A stretch of DNA of 64,000 nt from Chryseomicrobium palamuruense (GCF_042649045.1 NZ_JBHSEF010000024.1:55855-119854), one strand, 5' to 3'. Numbered from the stretch's first letter, positions 49,761 through 59,154 are shown. The notes: generated by a model not told the origin, from the letters alone. Program-made: numbers and translations.

Positions 49761-51964
49761 GGAATGGCTCCTTTCCAAGCAGCGAAGAGTTCCGCTACTG
49801 GCATGTTGATCCACGTCTCTTTCACGTTGTTTTCAATGACAAGTGTCGCTTCTTCTGTGATGACTCCGACACGTTTAGCTTCCGGAACTGCCGCTTCGAA
49901 CGCTTGTTGATGTTCAGGAGAGACCGTTACAACAAAGCGTGATTGCGTTTCACTGAATAACGCGGTAACTGCTGAACCTTCCAGTGTCACTTGCATGCCA
50001 AACGGTGTACCAAATACGACTTCAGCGAGGGCTACTGAAAGTCCGCCTTCTGCCACGTCGTGTGCCGAAGCAACTAGTCCGGAACGAATCGCCGTCAACA
50101 GTTGCTTTTGGCGACGCGCTTCTACTGTCAAATCAATGGCTGGCGATTTCCCGAAGATACGGCCTTCTGTAAGCTTTTGTAGCTCTGAACCGCCGAACTC
50201 CGTCATCGTTTCTCCAATGACATACACGTTGTCCCCTGCGTGCTTCGCTGTTTGTGTCGTGACGTGCGCAAGGTCTTCAATTAACCCGACCATCCCAATA
50301 GTTGGTGTCGGGTACACTGCGGAACCACTGCGTTCGTTGTATAGAGACACGTTTCCTCCGATGACCGGTGCATCAAGTGCAAGACATGCTTCTGAAATAC
50401 CGTCTGCCGATTGATCGAGCTGCCAGAAGATTTCTGGATTTTCCGGATTTCCGAAGTTCAAACAGTCTGTGATAGCAAGTGGATGTCCACCTGAACATAC
50501 GATGTTACGTGCCGCTTCAGCGACCGCAATCTTCCCACCTGTAACAGGGTCTAAGTAGATGTAGCGTGAGTTACAGTCTGTTGTCATCGCAAGTGCTTTG
50601 TTCGTCCCGCGGACCCGAACGACCGCTGCGTCTGAACCTGGAGTGACAACAGTAGACGTGCGCACTTGGTAATCGTACTGGTCATAGACCCATTCTTTAG
50701 ATGCGATAGTCGGTTGTTGCACAAGATCAAGGAATGCTTGCTGCACGTCTTCAACGACAGGCTCTTGATTTTCTAATTGCTGATATTCTGTGAAATACGC
50801 TGGAACTTGTTTTGGTTTATGATAGACAGGTGCTTCTTCAGCGAGTGCATCTGCCGGGACTTCTGCGACGACTTGTCCTTGGTGGAACAGACGAAGCATT
50901 TTATCATCTGTAACCTGGCCTACCGGCACACAGTCGAGGTCATACTTTTCAAAGATGTCGATGATTTCTTGCTCACGGCCTTTTTTCACAACAAGTAGCA
51001 TGCGCTCCTGAGACTCAGACAACATCATTTCATACGCGGTCATGCCCGTTTCCCGTTGCGGGACGTAGTCTAAGTTCATCTCGATACCGAATCCTGCTTT
51101 TGATGCCATCTCAGCTGAAGACGACGTCAGACCGGCCGCTCCCATATCTTGAATCCCAATCAAAGCATCTGATTTGATTACTTCTAGACACGCTTCCAGT
51201 AGCAGTTTCTCCATAAATGGATCGCCTACTTGGACAGCTGGACGTTTCTTTTCGGACTCTTCGTTCAGTTCTTCTGACGCAAACGTCGCACCGTGAATAC
51301 CGTCACGTCCTGTTTTTGCACCCGCGTAAAGAACCGTATTGCCTACGCCTGCCGCAATTCCGCGTTGAATGTCCTCGTGATTGATGAGACCAACAGCCAT
51401 CGCGTTGACGAGTGGATTTCCTTCGTAACATGGATCAAACTGAATTTCCCCACCTACCGTTGGAATGCCGATACAGTTGCCGTAGCCTGCAATACCTGCG
51501 ACGACTTCTTCAAACAAATACTTTACACGTGGCGTCTCTAGTTCTCCAAAACGTAAAGAGTTCAATAGAGCAATCGGACGAGCCCCCATGGAAAAGACGT
51601 CACGAATGATGCCGCCAACACCGGTTGCTGCACCTTGATAGGGTTCAATGGCAGATGGGTGATTGTGCGATTCCATTTTAAAGACGACGGCTTGCCCGTC
51701 TCCAATATCAACGATTCCTGCACCTTCCCCAGGACCTTGCAACACTTGCTTTCCGGTTGTCGGAAACTTACGTAACACCGGTTTTGAATTTTTATAGGAA
51801 CAGTGTTCTGACCACATAACGGAGAACAAACCCGTCTCTGTGTAGTTCGGTGCACGCCCTAGAATGGATGTTGCCAGTTCAAATTCTTCATCCGACATCC
51901 CCATTTGAGCATAAAGCTTCAATTCTTTGACTTGTTCGGTTGTTGGTTCAAGCATGACTGACAT
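49736..51964 (-). CDS. purL: Phosphoribosylformylglycinamidine synthase subunit PurL
   Basis: This large (small-type, 742-residue) FGAM synthase subunit works with PurS and PurQ. Landmarks are MWSEHCSYKNSKP, VVFKMESHNHPSAIEP, GATGVGGIIRD, GDPFMEKLLLEA, QDMGAAGLTSSSAEM and AHDVAEGGLSVALAE. It starts at ATG 51964 with GGAGGG 6 bases upstream, overlaps the end of purQ by 17 bp and the start of purF by 25 bp. The three-protein form (PurSQL) is typical of Gram-positive bacteria. Confidence 0.97.
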   Translation of the reverse strand: MSVMLEPTTEQVKELKLYAQMGMSDEEFELATSILGRAPNYTETGLFSVMWSEHCSYKNSKPVLRKFPTTGKQVLQGPGEGAGIVDIGDGQAVVFKMESHNHPSAIEPYQGAATGVGGIIRDVFSMGARPIALLNSLRFGELETPRVKYLFEEVVAGIAGYGNCIGIPTVGGEIQFDPCYEGNPLVNAMAVGLINHEDIQRGIAAGVGNTVLYAGAKTGRDGIHGATFASEELNEESEKKRPAVQVGDPFMEKLLLEACLEVIKSDALIGIQDMGAAGLTSSSAEMASKAGFGIEMNLDYVPQRETGMTAYEMMLSESQERMLLVVKKGREQEIIDIFEKYDLDCVPVGQVTDDKMLRLFHQGQVVAEVPADALAEEAPVYHKPKQVPAYFTEYQQLENQEPVVEDVQQAFLDLVQQPTIASKEWVYDQYDYQVRTSTVVTPGSDAAVVRVRGTNKALAMTTDCNSRYIYLDPVTGGKIAVAEAARNIVCSGGHPLAITDCLNFGNPENPEIFWQLDQSADGISEACLALDAPVIGGNVSLYNERSGSAVYPTPTIGMVGLIEDLAHVTTQTAKHAGDNVYVIGETMTEFGGSELQKLTEGRIFGKSPAIDLTVEARRQKQLLTAIRSGLVASAHDVAEGGLSVALAEVVFGTPFGMQVTLEGSAVTALFSETQSRFVVTVSPEHQQAFEAAVPEAKRVGVITEEATLVIENNVKETWINMPVAELFAAWKGAIPCLLNSED

Positions 51965-52634
51965 GAGATTCCCTCCACTGTTTTAAAATCGATTGGAATA
52001 ACGCGAGACCATCGGTGCCACCCATGACGTCGTGCACGGCACGTTCCGGATGGGGCATCATGCCAAGCACATTGCCTTGTTTATTGATAATACCGGCGAT
52101 ATTTGAGAAAGAACCATTCGGACCTTCTCCTGTATAACGGAAGACGATTTGATTATTCGCCTCAAGTTCAGCTGCCGTTTCTGCATCACAAAAGTAGTTA
52201 CCTTCTCCGTGTGCAATCGGGATATGAATTTTTTGGCCTTTGTCGTAGCCACCTGTAAATAGCGTGTCGTTAGAGACGACTTCCAGCTCAACAGTGCGAC
52301 AGATGAATTTTAAGTTCTTATTGCGAAGGAGTGCCCCTGGCAGGAGACGAGCTTCCGTTAACACTTGGAACCCATTACATACACCAAGAATTGGTTTTCC
52401 AGCTTCCGCTGCTTTTTTCACTTCTGCCATGATGTTAGAAAACTGAGCAATTGCGCCGCAACGCAGGTAATCCCCATACGAGAATCCACCAGGGAGCAGG
52501 ATAGCATCGTAGCCACTGAGGTCTGCCTCATCGTGCCAGACATACTCGACGTCTTCTCCTAGCTCATCTTTGATGGCATGGTACATATCTAAATCACAGT
52601 TTGATCCCGGAAATTGAATGACGGCAAATTTCAT
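51948..52634 (-). CDS. purQ: Phosphoribosylformylglycinamidine synthase glutaminase subunit PurQ
   Basis: This class I glutamine amidotransferase supplies ammonia to PurL. It has 227 residues from ATG 52634 (GGAGG in the end of purS). Landmarks are FAVIQFPGSNCDLDMYHA, LLPGGFSYGDYLRCGAIA, the nucleophile in ILGVCNGFQVL and the His-Glu pair in MMPHPERAV. The 4-bp overlap with purS indicates translational coupling and 1:1 synthesis. Confidence 0.97.
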   Translation of the reverse strand: MKFAVIQFPGSNCDLDMYHAIKDELGEDVEYVWHDEADLSGYDAILLPGGFSYGDYLRCGAIAQFSNIMAEVKKAAEAGKPILGVCNGFQVLTEARLLPGALLRNKNLKFICRTVELEVVSNDTLFTGGYDKGQKIHIPIAHGEGNYFCDAETAAELEANNQIVFRYTGEGPNGSFSNIAGIINKQGNVLGMMPHPERAVHDVMGGTDGLALFQSILKQWRESHVSHA

Positions 52635-52885
52635 TGCGAAACAGCCTCCTCGATTTCGTAACGGTAATCTTCTATGACGGTATTCGTTAACAGACGCTCG
52701 CACATCTCTTTCACCAGCGCATCGATGTCTCCTGCTGTTTCATCGATTTGAAGTTCTAAAAACTTTCCGATGCGAACGTCTTGCACAGCTTTATAGTCCA
52801 TAGCATGCAAGGCACCCTTTACTGCTGAGCCCTGTGGGTCGAGTACGCTTTCGCGAAGTGTTACATAGACATTTACTTTTTTCAT
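52631..52885 (-). CDS. purS: Phosphoribosylformylglycinamidine synthase subunit PurS
   Basis: This 84-residue ferredoxin-like fold protein bridges PurL and PurQ. Landmarks are VNVYVTLRESVLDPQGSAV, DVRIGKFLEL and the terminal MCERLLTNTVIEDYRYEI (landmark LLTNTVIEDYRYE). It overlaps purC and purQ by 4 bp each. Confidence 0.96.
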   Translation of the reverse strand: MKKVNVYVTLRESVLDPQGSAVKGALHAMDYKAVQDVRIGKFLELQIDETAGDIDALVKEMCERLLTNTVIEDYRYEIEEAVSQ

Positions 52886-53598
52886 TGAGAAGATCCTCCT
52901 AAGCGGGAAAGTATAATGGCATAGCCATCTGTTAAATTACCTAAGTTGCGGCGAAATACATCTTTATCGAGCTTTTGGTTTGTTTCTTTGTCCCACAACC
53001 GGCACGTGTCTGGGGAAATTTCATCAGCGAGCAAGATCTCCCCGTTCGTTGTCCGACCAAATTCTAATTTAAAATCTACTAGTATGACACCAATTTCGTA
53101 GAAAATCTCTTGTAAATGCGTGTTAATTTCAAGTGCAAGGTGCTCAATCGTTTGCTTCTCTTCTTCTGTAGCTAGTTTTAAGAGCGCAATATGGGCATCG
53201 GTCAGAAGCGGGTCCCCTAAGGCATCGTCTTTGTAGTAAAACTCGACAAGTGGTTTTTCAAGCTTGACGCCTTCATCAAAACCAAGGCGGTTCGCGAGGC
53301 TTCCCGCAGCGATATTCCGTACAACGACTTCAAGTGGGATAATCGCTACTTTGCGGACCAATTGTTCCGTAGGCGACAACTCTTCCACGAAGTGAGACGG
53401 AATACCTTTATCGGCAAGGCGGTTGAAAAGAATGGATGTGATTTGGTTGTTGAGTTCCGCTTTTCCAGCAATCTCTTCTTTCTTCTCTCCGTTAAATGCG
53501 GTTGCGCTGTTTTTATACTGCACGTAAACGATGTCTGGATCATTTGTTGCGAACAATTGCTTCGCTTTGCCTTCATATAGTAGAGCACCTTTTTGCAC
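52882..53598 (-). CDS. purC: Phosphoribosylaminoimidazole-succinocarboxamide synthase
   Basis: PurC ligates aspartate to CAIR. The 238-residue protein has LLYEGKAKQLF, KNSATAFNGEKKEEI, VRNIAAGSLANRLG, LVDFKLEFGRT and EISPDTCRLWD. It lies between purB (11 bp) and purS (4-bp overlap). All nucleotide and substrate loops look normal. Confidence 0.97.
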   Translation of the reverse strand: MQKGALLYEGKAKQLFATNDPDIVYVQYKNSATAFNGEKKEEIAGKAELNNQITSILFNRLADKGIPSHFVEELSPTEQLVRKVAIIPLEVVVRNIAAGSLANRLGFDEGVKLEKPLVEFYYKDDALGDPLLTDAHIALLKLATEEEKQTIEHLALEINTHLQEIFYEIGVILVDFKLEFGRTTNGEILLADEISPDTCRLWDKETNQKLDKDVFRRNLGNLTDGYAIILSRLGGSSQ

Positions 53599-53609
53599 GA
53601 AAAATCCTC

Positions 53610-54908
53610 CTAGTTCGTTAAGCCGACGCGTTCAAAAATCGCATCAACTTGCTGAATGTGATAGTTGTAATCAAAGCAATCGTCAATTTCTGCTGCATTT
53701 AGTTTGCTAGAAATTGTTTCATTTCCTTGCACAAGCGGTTTGAAATGAGACTGTGTTTCCCACGCTTCCATGGCAAGTGGCTGCACCGTATCATACGCTG
53801 CTTCACGGGACATTCCTTTGTCGATGAGTGCCAGCAGGACGCGTTGTGAATAAATAAGACCAAGTGTTGAATCCATGTTGCGTTTCATGTTTTCCGGGAA
53901 GACCGTTAAGTTCTTCACGATGTTGCCAAAACGATTCAGCATGTAATTAAGTGTAATCGTCGCATCTGGTAAGATGACGCGCTCTGCAGATGAGTGCGAA
54001 ATATCACGCTCGTGCCATAAAGCAACGTTCTCCATTGCAGTGACCATATGTCCACGCAACAGACGTGCAAGGCCTGTCATGTTTTCTGAACCGATCGGGT
54101 TGCGCTTATGAGGCATCGCGGATGACCCTTTTTGGCCTTTTGCAAAGAACTCTTCGACTTCACGCGTTTCAGACTTTTGAAGACCTCGGATCTCTGTCGC
54201 AAATTTTTCAATGGATGCACCAATTAATGCAATCGTGCTGATGTACTGTGCGTGGCGGTCACGTTGCAATGTTTGTGTGGAGATCGGAGCTGCTTGAAGT
54301 CCTAACTTTTCACACACATAGCTTTCCACGAAAGGATCGATGTTCGCGTAAGTGCCGACTGCTCCTGAAAGCTTACCTGTTTCAATTACTTTAGCAGCTG
54401 CTTCAAAGCGCTCTAAGTTGCGTTTCATTTCTTCGCGCCATAAAGCCAGTTTTAAACCAAACGTTGTCGGCTCTGCGTGGACGCCGTGTGTGCGGCCCAT
54501 CATCACTGTGTACTTGTGTTCTTTTGCTTTAGTAGCTAAGATTTCAATAAAGTTTTCAATGTCGCGTCGTAAAATGACATTGGCTTGTTTGATCAAATAG
54601 GAAAGCGCTGTGTCCACAACATCTGTAGACGTCAGTCCATAATGTACCCATTTCTTTTCTTCACCTAATGTCTCAGATACTGCACGTGTAAACGCAACTA
54701 CATCGTGACGCGTCTCTTCTTCAATTTCTAAGATGCGGTCTACAGAAAAGGTTGCATTTTCACGAAGTACCTTGACGTCTTCTTTTGGAATGTCACCTAG
54801 CTCAGCCCACGCTTCGCAAGCTAAGATTTCTACTTCTAACCAAGCTTCGTACTTGTTTTGTTCGGTCCAGATGTTGCCCATCTCGGGACGTGTATAGCGT
54901 TCAATCAT
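53610..54908 (-). CDS. purB: Adenylosuccinate lyase
   Basis: PurB removes fumarate from SAICAR and from adenylosuccinate. It has 432 residues from ATG 54908 behind AGGAGG; the frame start at 54929 has no site. Landmarks are IERYTRPEMGNIW, MMGRTHGVHAEPTTFG with a catalytic His, and the mobile signature loop GSSAMPHKRNPIGSEN with the catalytic serine. It follows purK by 11 bp. Confidence 0.97.
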   Translation of the reverse strand: MIERYTRPEMGNIWTEQNKYEAWLEVEILACEAWAELGDIPKEDVKVLRENATFSVDRILEIEEETRHDVVAFTRAVSETLGEEKKWVHYGLTSTDVVDTALSYLIKQANVILRRDIENFIEILATKAKEHKYTVMMGRTHGVHAEPTTFGLKLALWREEMKRNLERFEAAAKVIETGKLSGAVGTYANIDPFVESYVCEKLGLQAAPISTQTLQRDRHAQYISTIALIGASIEKFATEIRGLQKSETREVEEFFAKGQKGSSAMPHKRNPIGSENMTGLARLLRGHMVTAMENVALWHERDISHSSAERVILPDATITLNYMLNRFGNIVKNLTVFPENMKRNMDSTLGLIYSQRVLLALIDKGMSREAAYDTVQPLAMEAWETQSHFKPLVQGNETISSKLNAAEIDDCFDYNYHIQQVDAIFERVGLTN

Positions 54909-54919
54909 GTCAATTCCTC

Positions 54920-56038
54920 CTAGGACCAAATAGTGGTCTCTTCTAATTCAAACAAGGTGCGTTCCATATCATCTGTCATGATGGTGATGTGGCCCATCTT
55001 TCTATTTTCTTTTGCTTCCTGTTTCCCGTAGAGATGAAGCGACCACTCAGGATGTTTGGCCAATTGGTTCGTTGCTAGAACGACGTGTTGTCCGAGCAAG
55101 TTCACCATTATCGAAGACTCCCACAGTCGCGGTTTTCTTAGCGGCCAGCCGCAGATAGCGCGAATATGCTGATGGAACTGAGAAACATTACATGCCTCAA
55201 TCGAGTAGTGCCCTGAATTATGAGGACGAGGTGCCAATTCGTTAATGATCAATTCTTCCTCTACAACGAACATCTCTACAGCAAGTGTTCCAATTAGATT
55301 TAAATGCTCCGCAATAGCTTTTGCTGCTAGCTCTGCTTTTTTCTCAATGGCGTTAGTTACACGCGCAGGAACGATGCTTTGATGCAAAATATGATTGATG
55401 TGAATATTTTCGGCTATTGGTAGGATGTAGCTTTCTCCTACTGCATTTCGGTGAATGATGGTTGAAATCTCGGTCGTGAAGGGGATGATTTTTTCTAGGA
55501 CGCAAGGAACACTTTCTACGATAGATCGTGCTTCCTCTAAGTCGGTTTCAGAAGTCATCTTCAGCTGACCTTTGCCATCATAACCACCTCGAGCTGTCTT
55601 TAAAATGACAGGATATCCGAGCTTTTCGATGCCACGGTGAAGATCTTTCACGGATTCCACGATGGCGAATGATGCTACAGGTACACCGGCTTTTTCAAGC
55701 TCTGTCTTTTCAATACGGCGGTCCTGCGTGATACGAATCAATTCAGCTCCTTGAGGAACATACGCATATTCCATCACTTTCTTCAGACCATTGTAGTCGA
55801 TGTTTTCAAACTCATACGTGATGACGTCACTTACCTCTGCTAATTCAGCGAGCGCTTGTTGATCTTCATAAGGTGCCACGATACGAACATCTGCCACTTG
55901 GCCACAAGGGGAATCCATCGCTGGGTCTAATACAGCCACTCGGAAGCCCGCTTCCTTTGCTGCGAGTGCCATCATACGACCCAGTTGTCCGCCACCGATG
56001 ATACCAATTGTTTGTCCTGGATAGATGACTTTGCTCAT
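54920..56038 (-). CDS. purK: N5-carboxyaminoimidazole ribonucleotide synthase
   Basis: PurK carboxylates AIR with ATP and bicarbonate. The 372-residue ATP-grasp protein has IGIIGGGQLGRMMALAA, PVILKTARGGYDGKGQ, EKIIPFTTEISTI and NELAPRPHNSGHYSIEAC (landmark ELAPRPHNSGHY). The start ATG 56038 overlaps the purE stop by 4 bp. With PurE it forms the two-step CAIR route. Confidence 0.97.
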   Translation of the reverse strand: MSKVIYPGQTIGIIGGGQLGRMMALAAKEAGFRVAVLDPAMDSPCGQVADVRIVAPYEDQQALAELAEVSDVITYEFENIDYNGLKKVMEYAYVPQGAELIRITQDRRIEKTELEKAGVPVASFAIVESVKDLHRGIEKLGYPVILKTARGGYDGKGQLKMTSETDLEEARSIVESVPCVLEKIIPFTTEISTIIHRNAVGESYILPIAENIHINHILHQSIVPARVTNAIEKKAELAAKAIAEHLNLIGTLAVEMFVVEEELIINELAPRPHNSGHYSIEACNVSQFHQHIRAICGWPLRKPRLWESSIMVNLLGQHVVLATNQLAKHPEWSLHLYGKQEAKENRKMGHITIMTDDMERTLFELEETTIWS

Positions 56039-56523
56039 AGTAGGTCACCTGAGCTTTCTTCGACCAGTTGACGTGTCGTCTCGCGTCTCAATTCAAGACG
56101 GTCTGCAAGTTCTAAGTCTGTACTTCCGAGGATCTGTGCAGCTAAAAGGCCCGCATTCGTCGCTCCCGCTTTCCCTATAGCTACTGTAGCCACAGGAACG
56201 CCTCCTGGCATTTGGACAATCGACAACAACGAATCAAGTCCATTCAGTGCTTTGGACTGAACTGGAACACCGATGACCGGTAATGTCGTCTTAGCAGCGA
56301 CCATTCCAGGGAGATGAGCAGCTCCACCTGCACCTGCGATAATGACTTGAATCCCACGAGAACGAGCCTGTTCAGCATATTGGAACATCAGGTCCGGTGT
56401 TCGGTGAGCAGATACCACTTTCTTTTCATACGAAATCGAGAGTTCTTCTAATACGTCACACGCGTGTTTCATCGTTTCCCAATCACTTGTGCTTCCCATG
56501 ATAACGCCAACTTTTGCTGTCAT
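56035..56523 (-). CDS. purE: N5-carboxyaminoimidazole ribonucleotide mutase
   Basis: PurE moves the carboxylate to give CAIR. The 162-residue class I PurE has VGVIMGSTSDWETMKHA with the catalytic Ser-Asp-His environment, SAHRTPD, IIAGAGGAAHLPGM and GVPVQSKALNGLDSLLSIVQMP (landmark LDSLLSIVQMPGG). It is the first gene of the purine operon, about 34 bp after the attenuator terminator, and is therefore directly exposed to riboswitch control. Confidence 0.97.
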   Translation of the reverse strand: MTAKVGVIMGSTSDWETMKHACDVLEELSISYEKKVVSAHRTPDLMFQYAEQARSRGIQVIIAGAGGAAHLPGMVAAKTTLPVIGVPVQSKALNGLDSLLSIVQMPGGVPVATVAIGKAGATNAGLLAAQILGSTDLELADRLELRRETTRQLVEESSGDLL

Positions 56524-56556
56524 GTATGATTTCCCGCCTTTTCATTCGGTCTTGTG

Positions 56557-56763
56557 AAAAACAAAAATTCCCCAAACAATCTGCTTCGGACATACGCACG
56601 AAAGCAGACTATTTGAGGAATTCATGAGGACTCACGTATTTACCCATTCGTAAACACACCTTTCCTGCCGAAACATCAAAAGTCGCTTTCCCGCATAGTC
56701 CTGTCATTTACGGTGACATGGTAGAGACGCTTAAGCCAATTCTTAAGCATATATGGGGAAATC
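56557..56763 (-). promoter_or_regulatory. Purine riboswitch (guanine type) with terminator, upstream of purE
   Basis: On the minus strand the aptamer spans 56763-56687. P1 is TTTCCCCATA with TATGCGGGAAA (one bulge), P2 is GCTTAAG/CTTAAGC, and P3 is TGTCA/TGACA, with the conserved loops TCTACC and CCGTAAA. The J3/1 segment GACTATG carries C at the position that selects guanine (U would select adenine). A long terminator follows: AATTCCTCAAATAGTCTGCTT region (56622-56602) pairs with 56586-56566, then TTTTTGTTTTT. Guanine or hypoxanthine should shut off the operon. Confidence 0.93.
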
Positions 56764-56782
56764 TATTCATCAATCTATCGTT

Positions 56783-56811
56783 AGTTTAACAAGAAATAAA
56801 AGTCCGGTCAA
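56783..56811 (-). promoter_or_regulatory. Sigma-A promoter of the purine operon
   Basis: On the minus strand -35 TTGACC (56811-56806) and -10 TAAACT (56788-56783) are separated by 17 bp. It lies about 20 bp before the riboswitch P1 helix. Confidence 0.7.
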
Positions 56812-56816
56812 GGCAA

Positions 56817-56858
56817 TACACGAACATTATATTTTTCAGACAATTTAACGTTCGTCTT
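56817..56858 (-). promoter_or_regulatory. Paired PurBoxes (PurR operator)
   Basis: Two divergent CGAAC cores, CGAACATT at 56821-56828 on the plus strand and CGAACGTT at 56854-56847 on the minus strand, lie 24 bp apart just upstream of the pur -35. They match the inverted PurBox pair bound by Bacillus-type PurR. The distal box overlaps the last codons of the NETI-motif gene. Confidence 0.6.
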
Positions 56859-57033
56859 TTGGCATAGTTATACAAAACTCTATTTGTTGTTTAACTGGAA
56901 CCGGTTCGCCATCTCGCTCTTCGAAAACAGGGACTTCCCTTCTTCCGACGATGAGGTATCCTTCATCTTGCAATCTCTGATAGGCTTCCGAAACTGTTAC
57001 ACTCTCTTTTACAGGTACCCATTGTTTTTTCAT
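56845..57033 (-). CDS. NETI-motif family protein (YebG-like)
   Basis: This small protein has 62 residues, with KESVTVSEAYQRLQDEGYLIVGRREVPVF as its centre (landmarks SVTVSEAYQRLQDEGY and RREVPVFEE). Size and position directly upstream of purE match YebG of B. subtilis, the NETI-motif family, although the motif itself reads SVTV here. No function is known. It sits between the peptide transporter operon and the purine operon, and the PurR operator covers its 3' end. Confidence 0.75.
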   Translation of the reverse strand: MKKQWVPVKESVTVSEAYQRLQDEGYLIVGRREVPVFEERDGEPVPVKQQIEFCITMPKDER

Positions 57034-57080
57034 TGCCCAGCTTCACCTCTCTAGGTCAGTATAGCAAATTTACATACATA

Positions 57081-57115
57081 GAAAAACTGCCCCATCCTAT
57101 TCGGATGAGGCAGTA
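57081..57115 (-). terminator. Possible terminator in the NETI-gene upstream gap, serving the peptide transporter operon
   Basis: CTGCCCCATCC (57086-57096) pairs with GGATGAGGCAG (57102-57112) around 5 bases. On the minus strand a T5 run follows. It lies just after the stop of the last transporter gene at 57122. Confidence 0.85.
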
Positions 57116-57121
57116 CAATTT

Positions 57122-58135
57122 TTAATAATTTGGTTGCATAGCGCCAGCTGAAATTTCTTCCATGTAGTGACACGCTGCTTCATGTCCTTCTTTCATGATA
57201 CTGGACGTTCGAAGTTTTGGTTCTTCAGTACGACACTTATCCGTAGCAAATGGACAACGCGTATGGAAACGACAGCCTTGTGGTGGGTCGATTGGAGACG
57301 GCACGTCCCCTTTTAATACGATACGCTCTTTTTTCTTGTCTGGATCCGGAACCGGAATCGCAGATAATAGCGCTTTTGTATACGGGTGTTGTGGATTTTC
57401 GAACAAGCTGTGCTTATCGGCAATCTCAACAATCTTACCGAGATACATAACAATGATGCGGTCAGAAATATGGCGGACGACACCAAGGTCATGCGAAATG
57501 AACAGGTACGTCAAGTTGAACTCTTCTTGAAGGTCCTCAAGAAGGTTCAGTACTTGTGCCTGAATCGACACGTCAAGTGCCGATACTGCTTCATCACAGA
57601 TAATTAGTTTCGGATTAACTGATAATGCACGCGCAATTCCAATTCGCTGACGCTGACCACCCGAGAATTCGTGAGGGAAACGATCTGCTTGGTAAGGTAG
57701 AAGCCCTACCGTTTGTAGAAGCTCTTCAATACGTGCACGACGCTTATTGGCAGGCAATACATTTTGAATTTCCATCGCTTCATTTAAAACTGAAGCAACC
57801 GTCTGACGAGGGTTAATCGAAGCATATGGATCTTGGAAGATGATCTGCAAGTCTTTGCGGTAGTCCCGCATTTGACGCTTGCTGATGTTCGCAAGGTCTA
57901 CACCTTGGAATTCTACCTTCCCTTCTGTTGGCTCTTCTAAGCGAAGGATGGATCGACCTGTTGTTGATTTACCACAACCGGATTCACCAACGATACTGAC
58001 CGTTTCACCTTCGTAGATCGTGAAGCTGATATCATCTACTGCTTTTACATGGTTGACAGTCCGTCCTAAAAATCCACCTTTAATCGGGAAGTATTGTTTC
58101 AGGCCTTCAACCTTTAGCAATTCTTGTTTCGCCAT
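57122..58135 (-). CDS. Oligopeptide-type ABC transporter ATPase (OppF/DppF-like)
   Basis: This is one of two ATPases of an oligopeptide/dipeptide importer. It has 337 residues from ATG 58135 behind AAGGAGG. It has Walker A GESGCGKST, signature FSGGQRQRIGIARAL, Walker B LIICDEAVSALDVS and the C-terminal Opp extension with CRFHTRCPFATDKC cysteines that bind a cluster in some homologues. It overlaps the OppD-like gene by 29 bp and is last in the leftward operon. Peptides are the likely cargo; glutathione and nickel chelates are family alternatives. Confidence 0.9.
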   Translation of the reverse strand: MAKQELLKVEGLKQYFPIKGGFLGRTVNHVKAVDDISFTIYEGETVSIVGESGCGKSTTGRSILRLEEPTEGKVEFQGVDLANISKRQMRDYRKDLQIIFQDPYASINPRQTVASVLNEAMEIQNVLPANKRRARIEELLQTVGLLPYQADRFPHEFSGGQRQRIGIARALSVNPKLIICDEAVSALDVSIQAQVLNLLEDLQEEFNLTYLFISHDLGVVRHISDRIIVMYLGKIVEIADKHSLFENPQHPYTKALLSAIPVPDPDKKKERIVLKGDVPSPIDPPQGCRFHTRCPFATDKCRTEEPKLRTSSIMKEGHEAACHYMEEISAGAMQPNY

Positions 58136-59138
58136 AAACCTGTACCTCCTTCTCTCCTGGCCATTCATCAGAATAGATCCAGCAGCGGATTTGATTGCCT
58201 TCTGCATCTGTCATTAGCTCTGGCATCTTCGCACGGCAAAGATCCGTTGCTGCTGGACAGCGTGGAGCAAAACGGCAGCCTGTTGGCATTTCATGCGGGC
58301 TTGGAACATTCCCTTTGATTGGCACAAGCTTTTCCTGATCGATATCGTGACGCGGTAATGAGTTTAATAATCCAATAGAGTATGGATGTTTCGGCATTTT
58401 AAATAGCGTGCGGATATCTGAATACTCCACAACTTGACCTGCATACATAACAGCCACATAATCACATGTTTCTGCAACGACGCCAAGGTCATGAGTAATA
58501 AAGATAACGGACATGCCAAGACGTTCTTGAAGTTCTTTAATCAACTCTAAGATTTGCGCTTGAATGGTTACGTCAAGTGCCGTTGTCGGTTCATCTGCTA
58601 TCAGAATTTCCGGATCACATGCTAATGACATGGCAATCATGACACGTTGACGCATCCCACCCGAAAGTTCAAACGGGTAAGCTTTTACACGTTTCTCTGG
58701 AGATGGGATACCTACAAGCTTTAATAGTTCAACGGAGCGAACCATAGCTTGTTTTTTATTCATTCCTTGGTGGTGAATCAAAGACTCACTAATTTGTTGT
58801 CCCACTGTATAAACCGGATTTAAAGAAGTCATCGGCTCTTGGAAGATCATTGAGATTTCATTTCCACGTAGCTTGCGCATACGGTCTTCTGAAACCTTAA
58901 CTAAGTCTTCCCCTTTGAAGCGAATTTCGCCACCTTTAATTTTTCCGTTTCCAGCAAGTAAACGAAGAATAGAAAGAGACGTGATACTTTTACCAGAACC
59001 CGACTCTCCTACGATTCCGATTGTCTTCCCTTTTGGCACATCAAAACTAACGCCGTCGACAGCTCGCACTTCTCCTTGATCTGTTGAGAAGGACGTCTGC
59101 AAGTTTCTCACTTCAAGTACATTATCTTTTGAAATCAC
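58107..59138 (-). CDS. Oligopeptide-type ABC transporter ATPase (OppD/DppD-like)
   Basis: This is the second ATPase of the importer, 343 residues from GTG 59138, 7-8 bases after AAGGAG. It has Walker A GESGSGKSITS, signature LSGGMRQRVMIAMSL, Walker B ILIADEPTTALDVT and the Cys-bearing extension CRFAPRCPAATDLC. It forms the ATPase heterodimer with the OppF-like protein encoded next. The operon order is permease, permease... read on the minus strand as OppC, OppB, OppD, OppF. Confidence 0.9.
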   Translation of the reverse strand: MISKDNVLEVRNLQTSFSTDQGEVRAVDGVSFDVPKGKTIGIVGESGSGKSITSLSILRLLAGNGKIKGGEIRFKGEDLVKVSEDRMRKLRGNEISMIFQEPMTSLNPVYTVGQQISESLIHHQGMNKKQAMVRSVELLKLVGIPSPEKRVKAYPFELSGGMRQRVMIAMSLACDPEILIADEPTTALDVTIQAQILELIKELQERLGMSVIFITHDLGVVAETCDYVAVMYAGQVVEYSDIRTLFKMPKHPYSIGLLNSLPRHDIDQEKLVPIKGNVPSPHEMPTGCRFAPRCPAATDLCRAKMPELMTDAEGNQIRCWIYSDEWPGEKEVQVYGETRIAKG

Positions 59139-59154
59139 GTAGAGACACTCCTTC

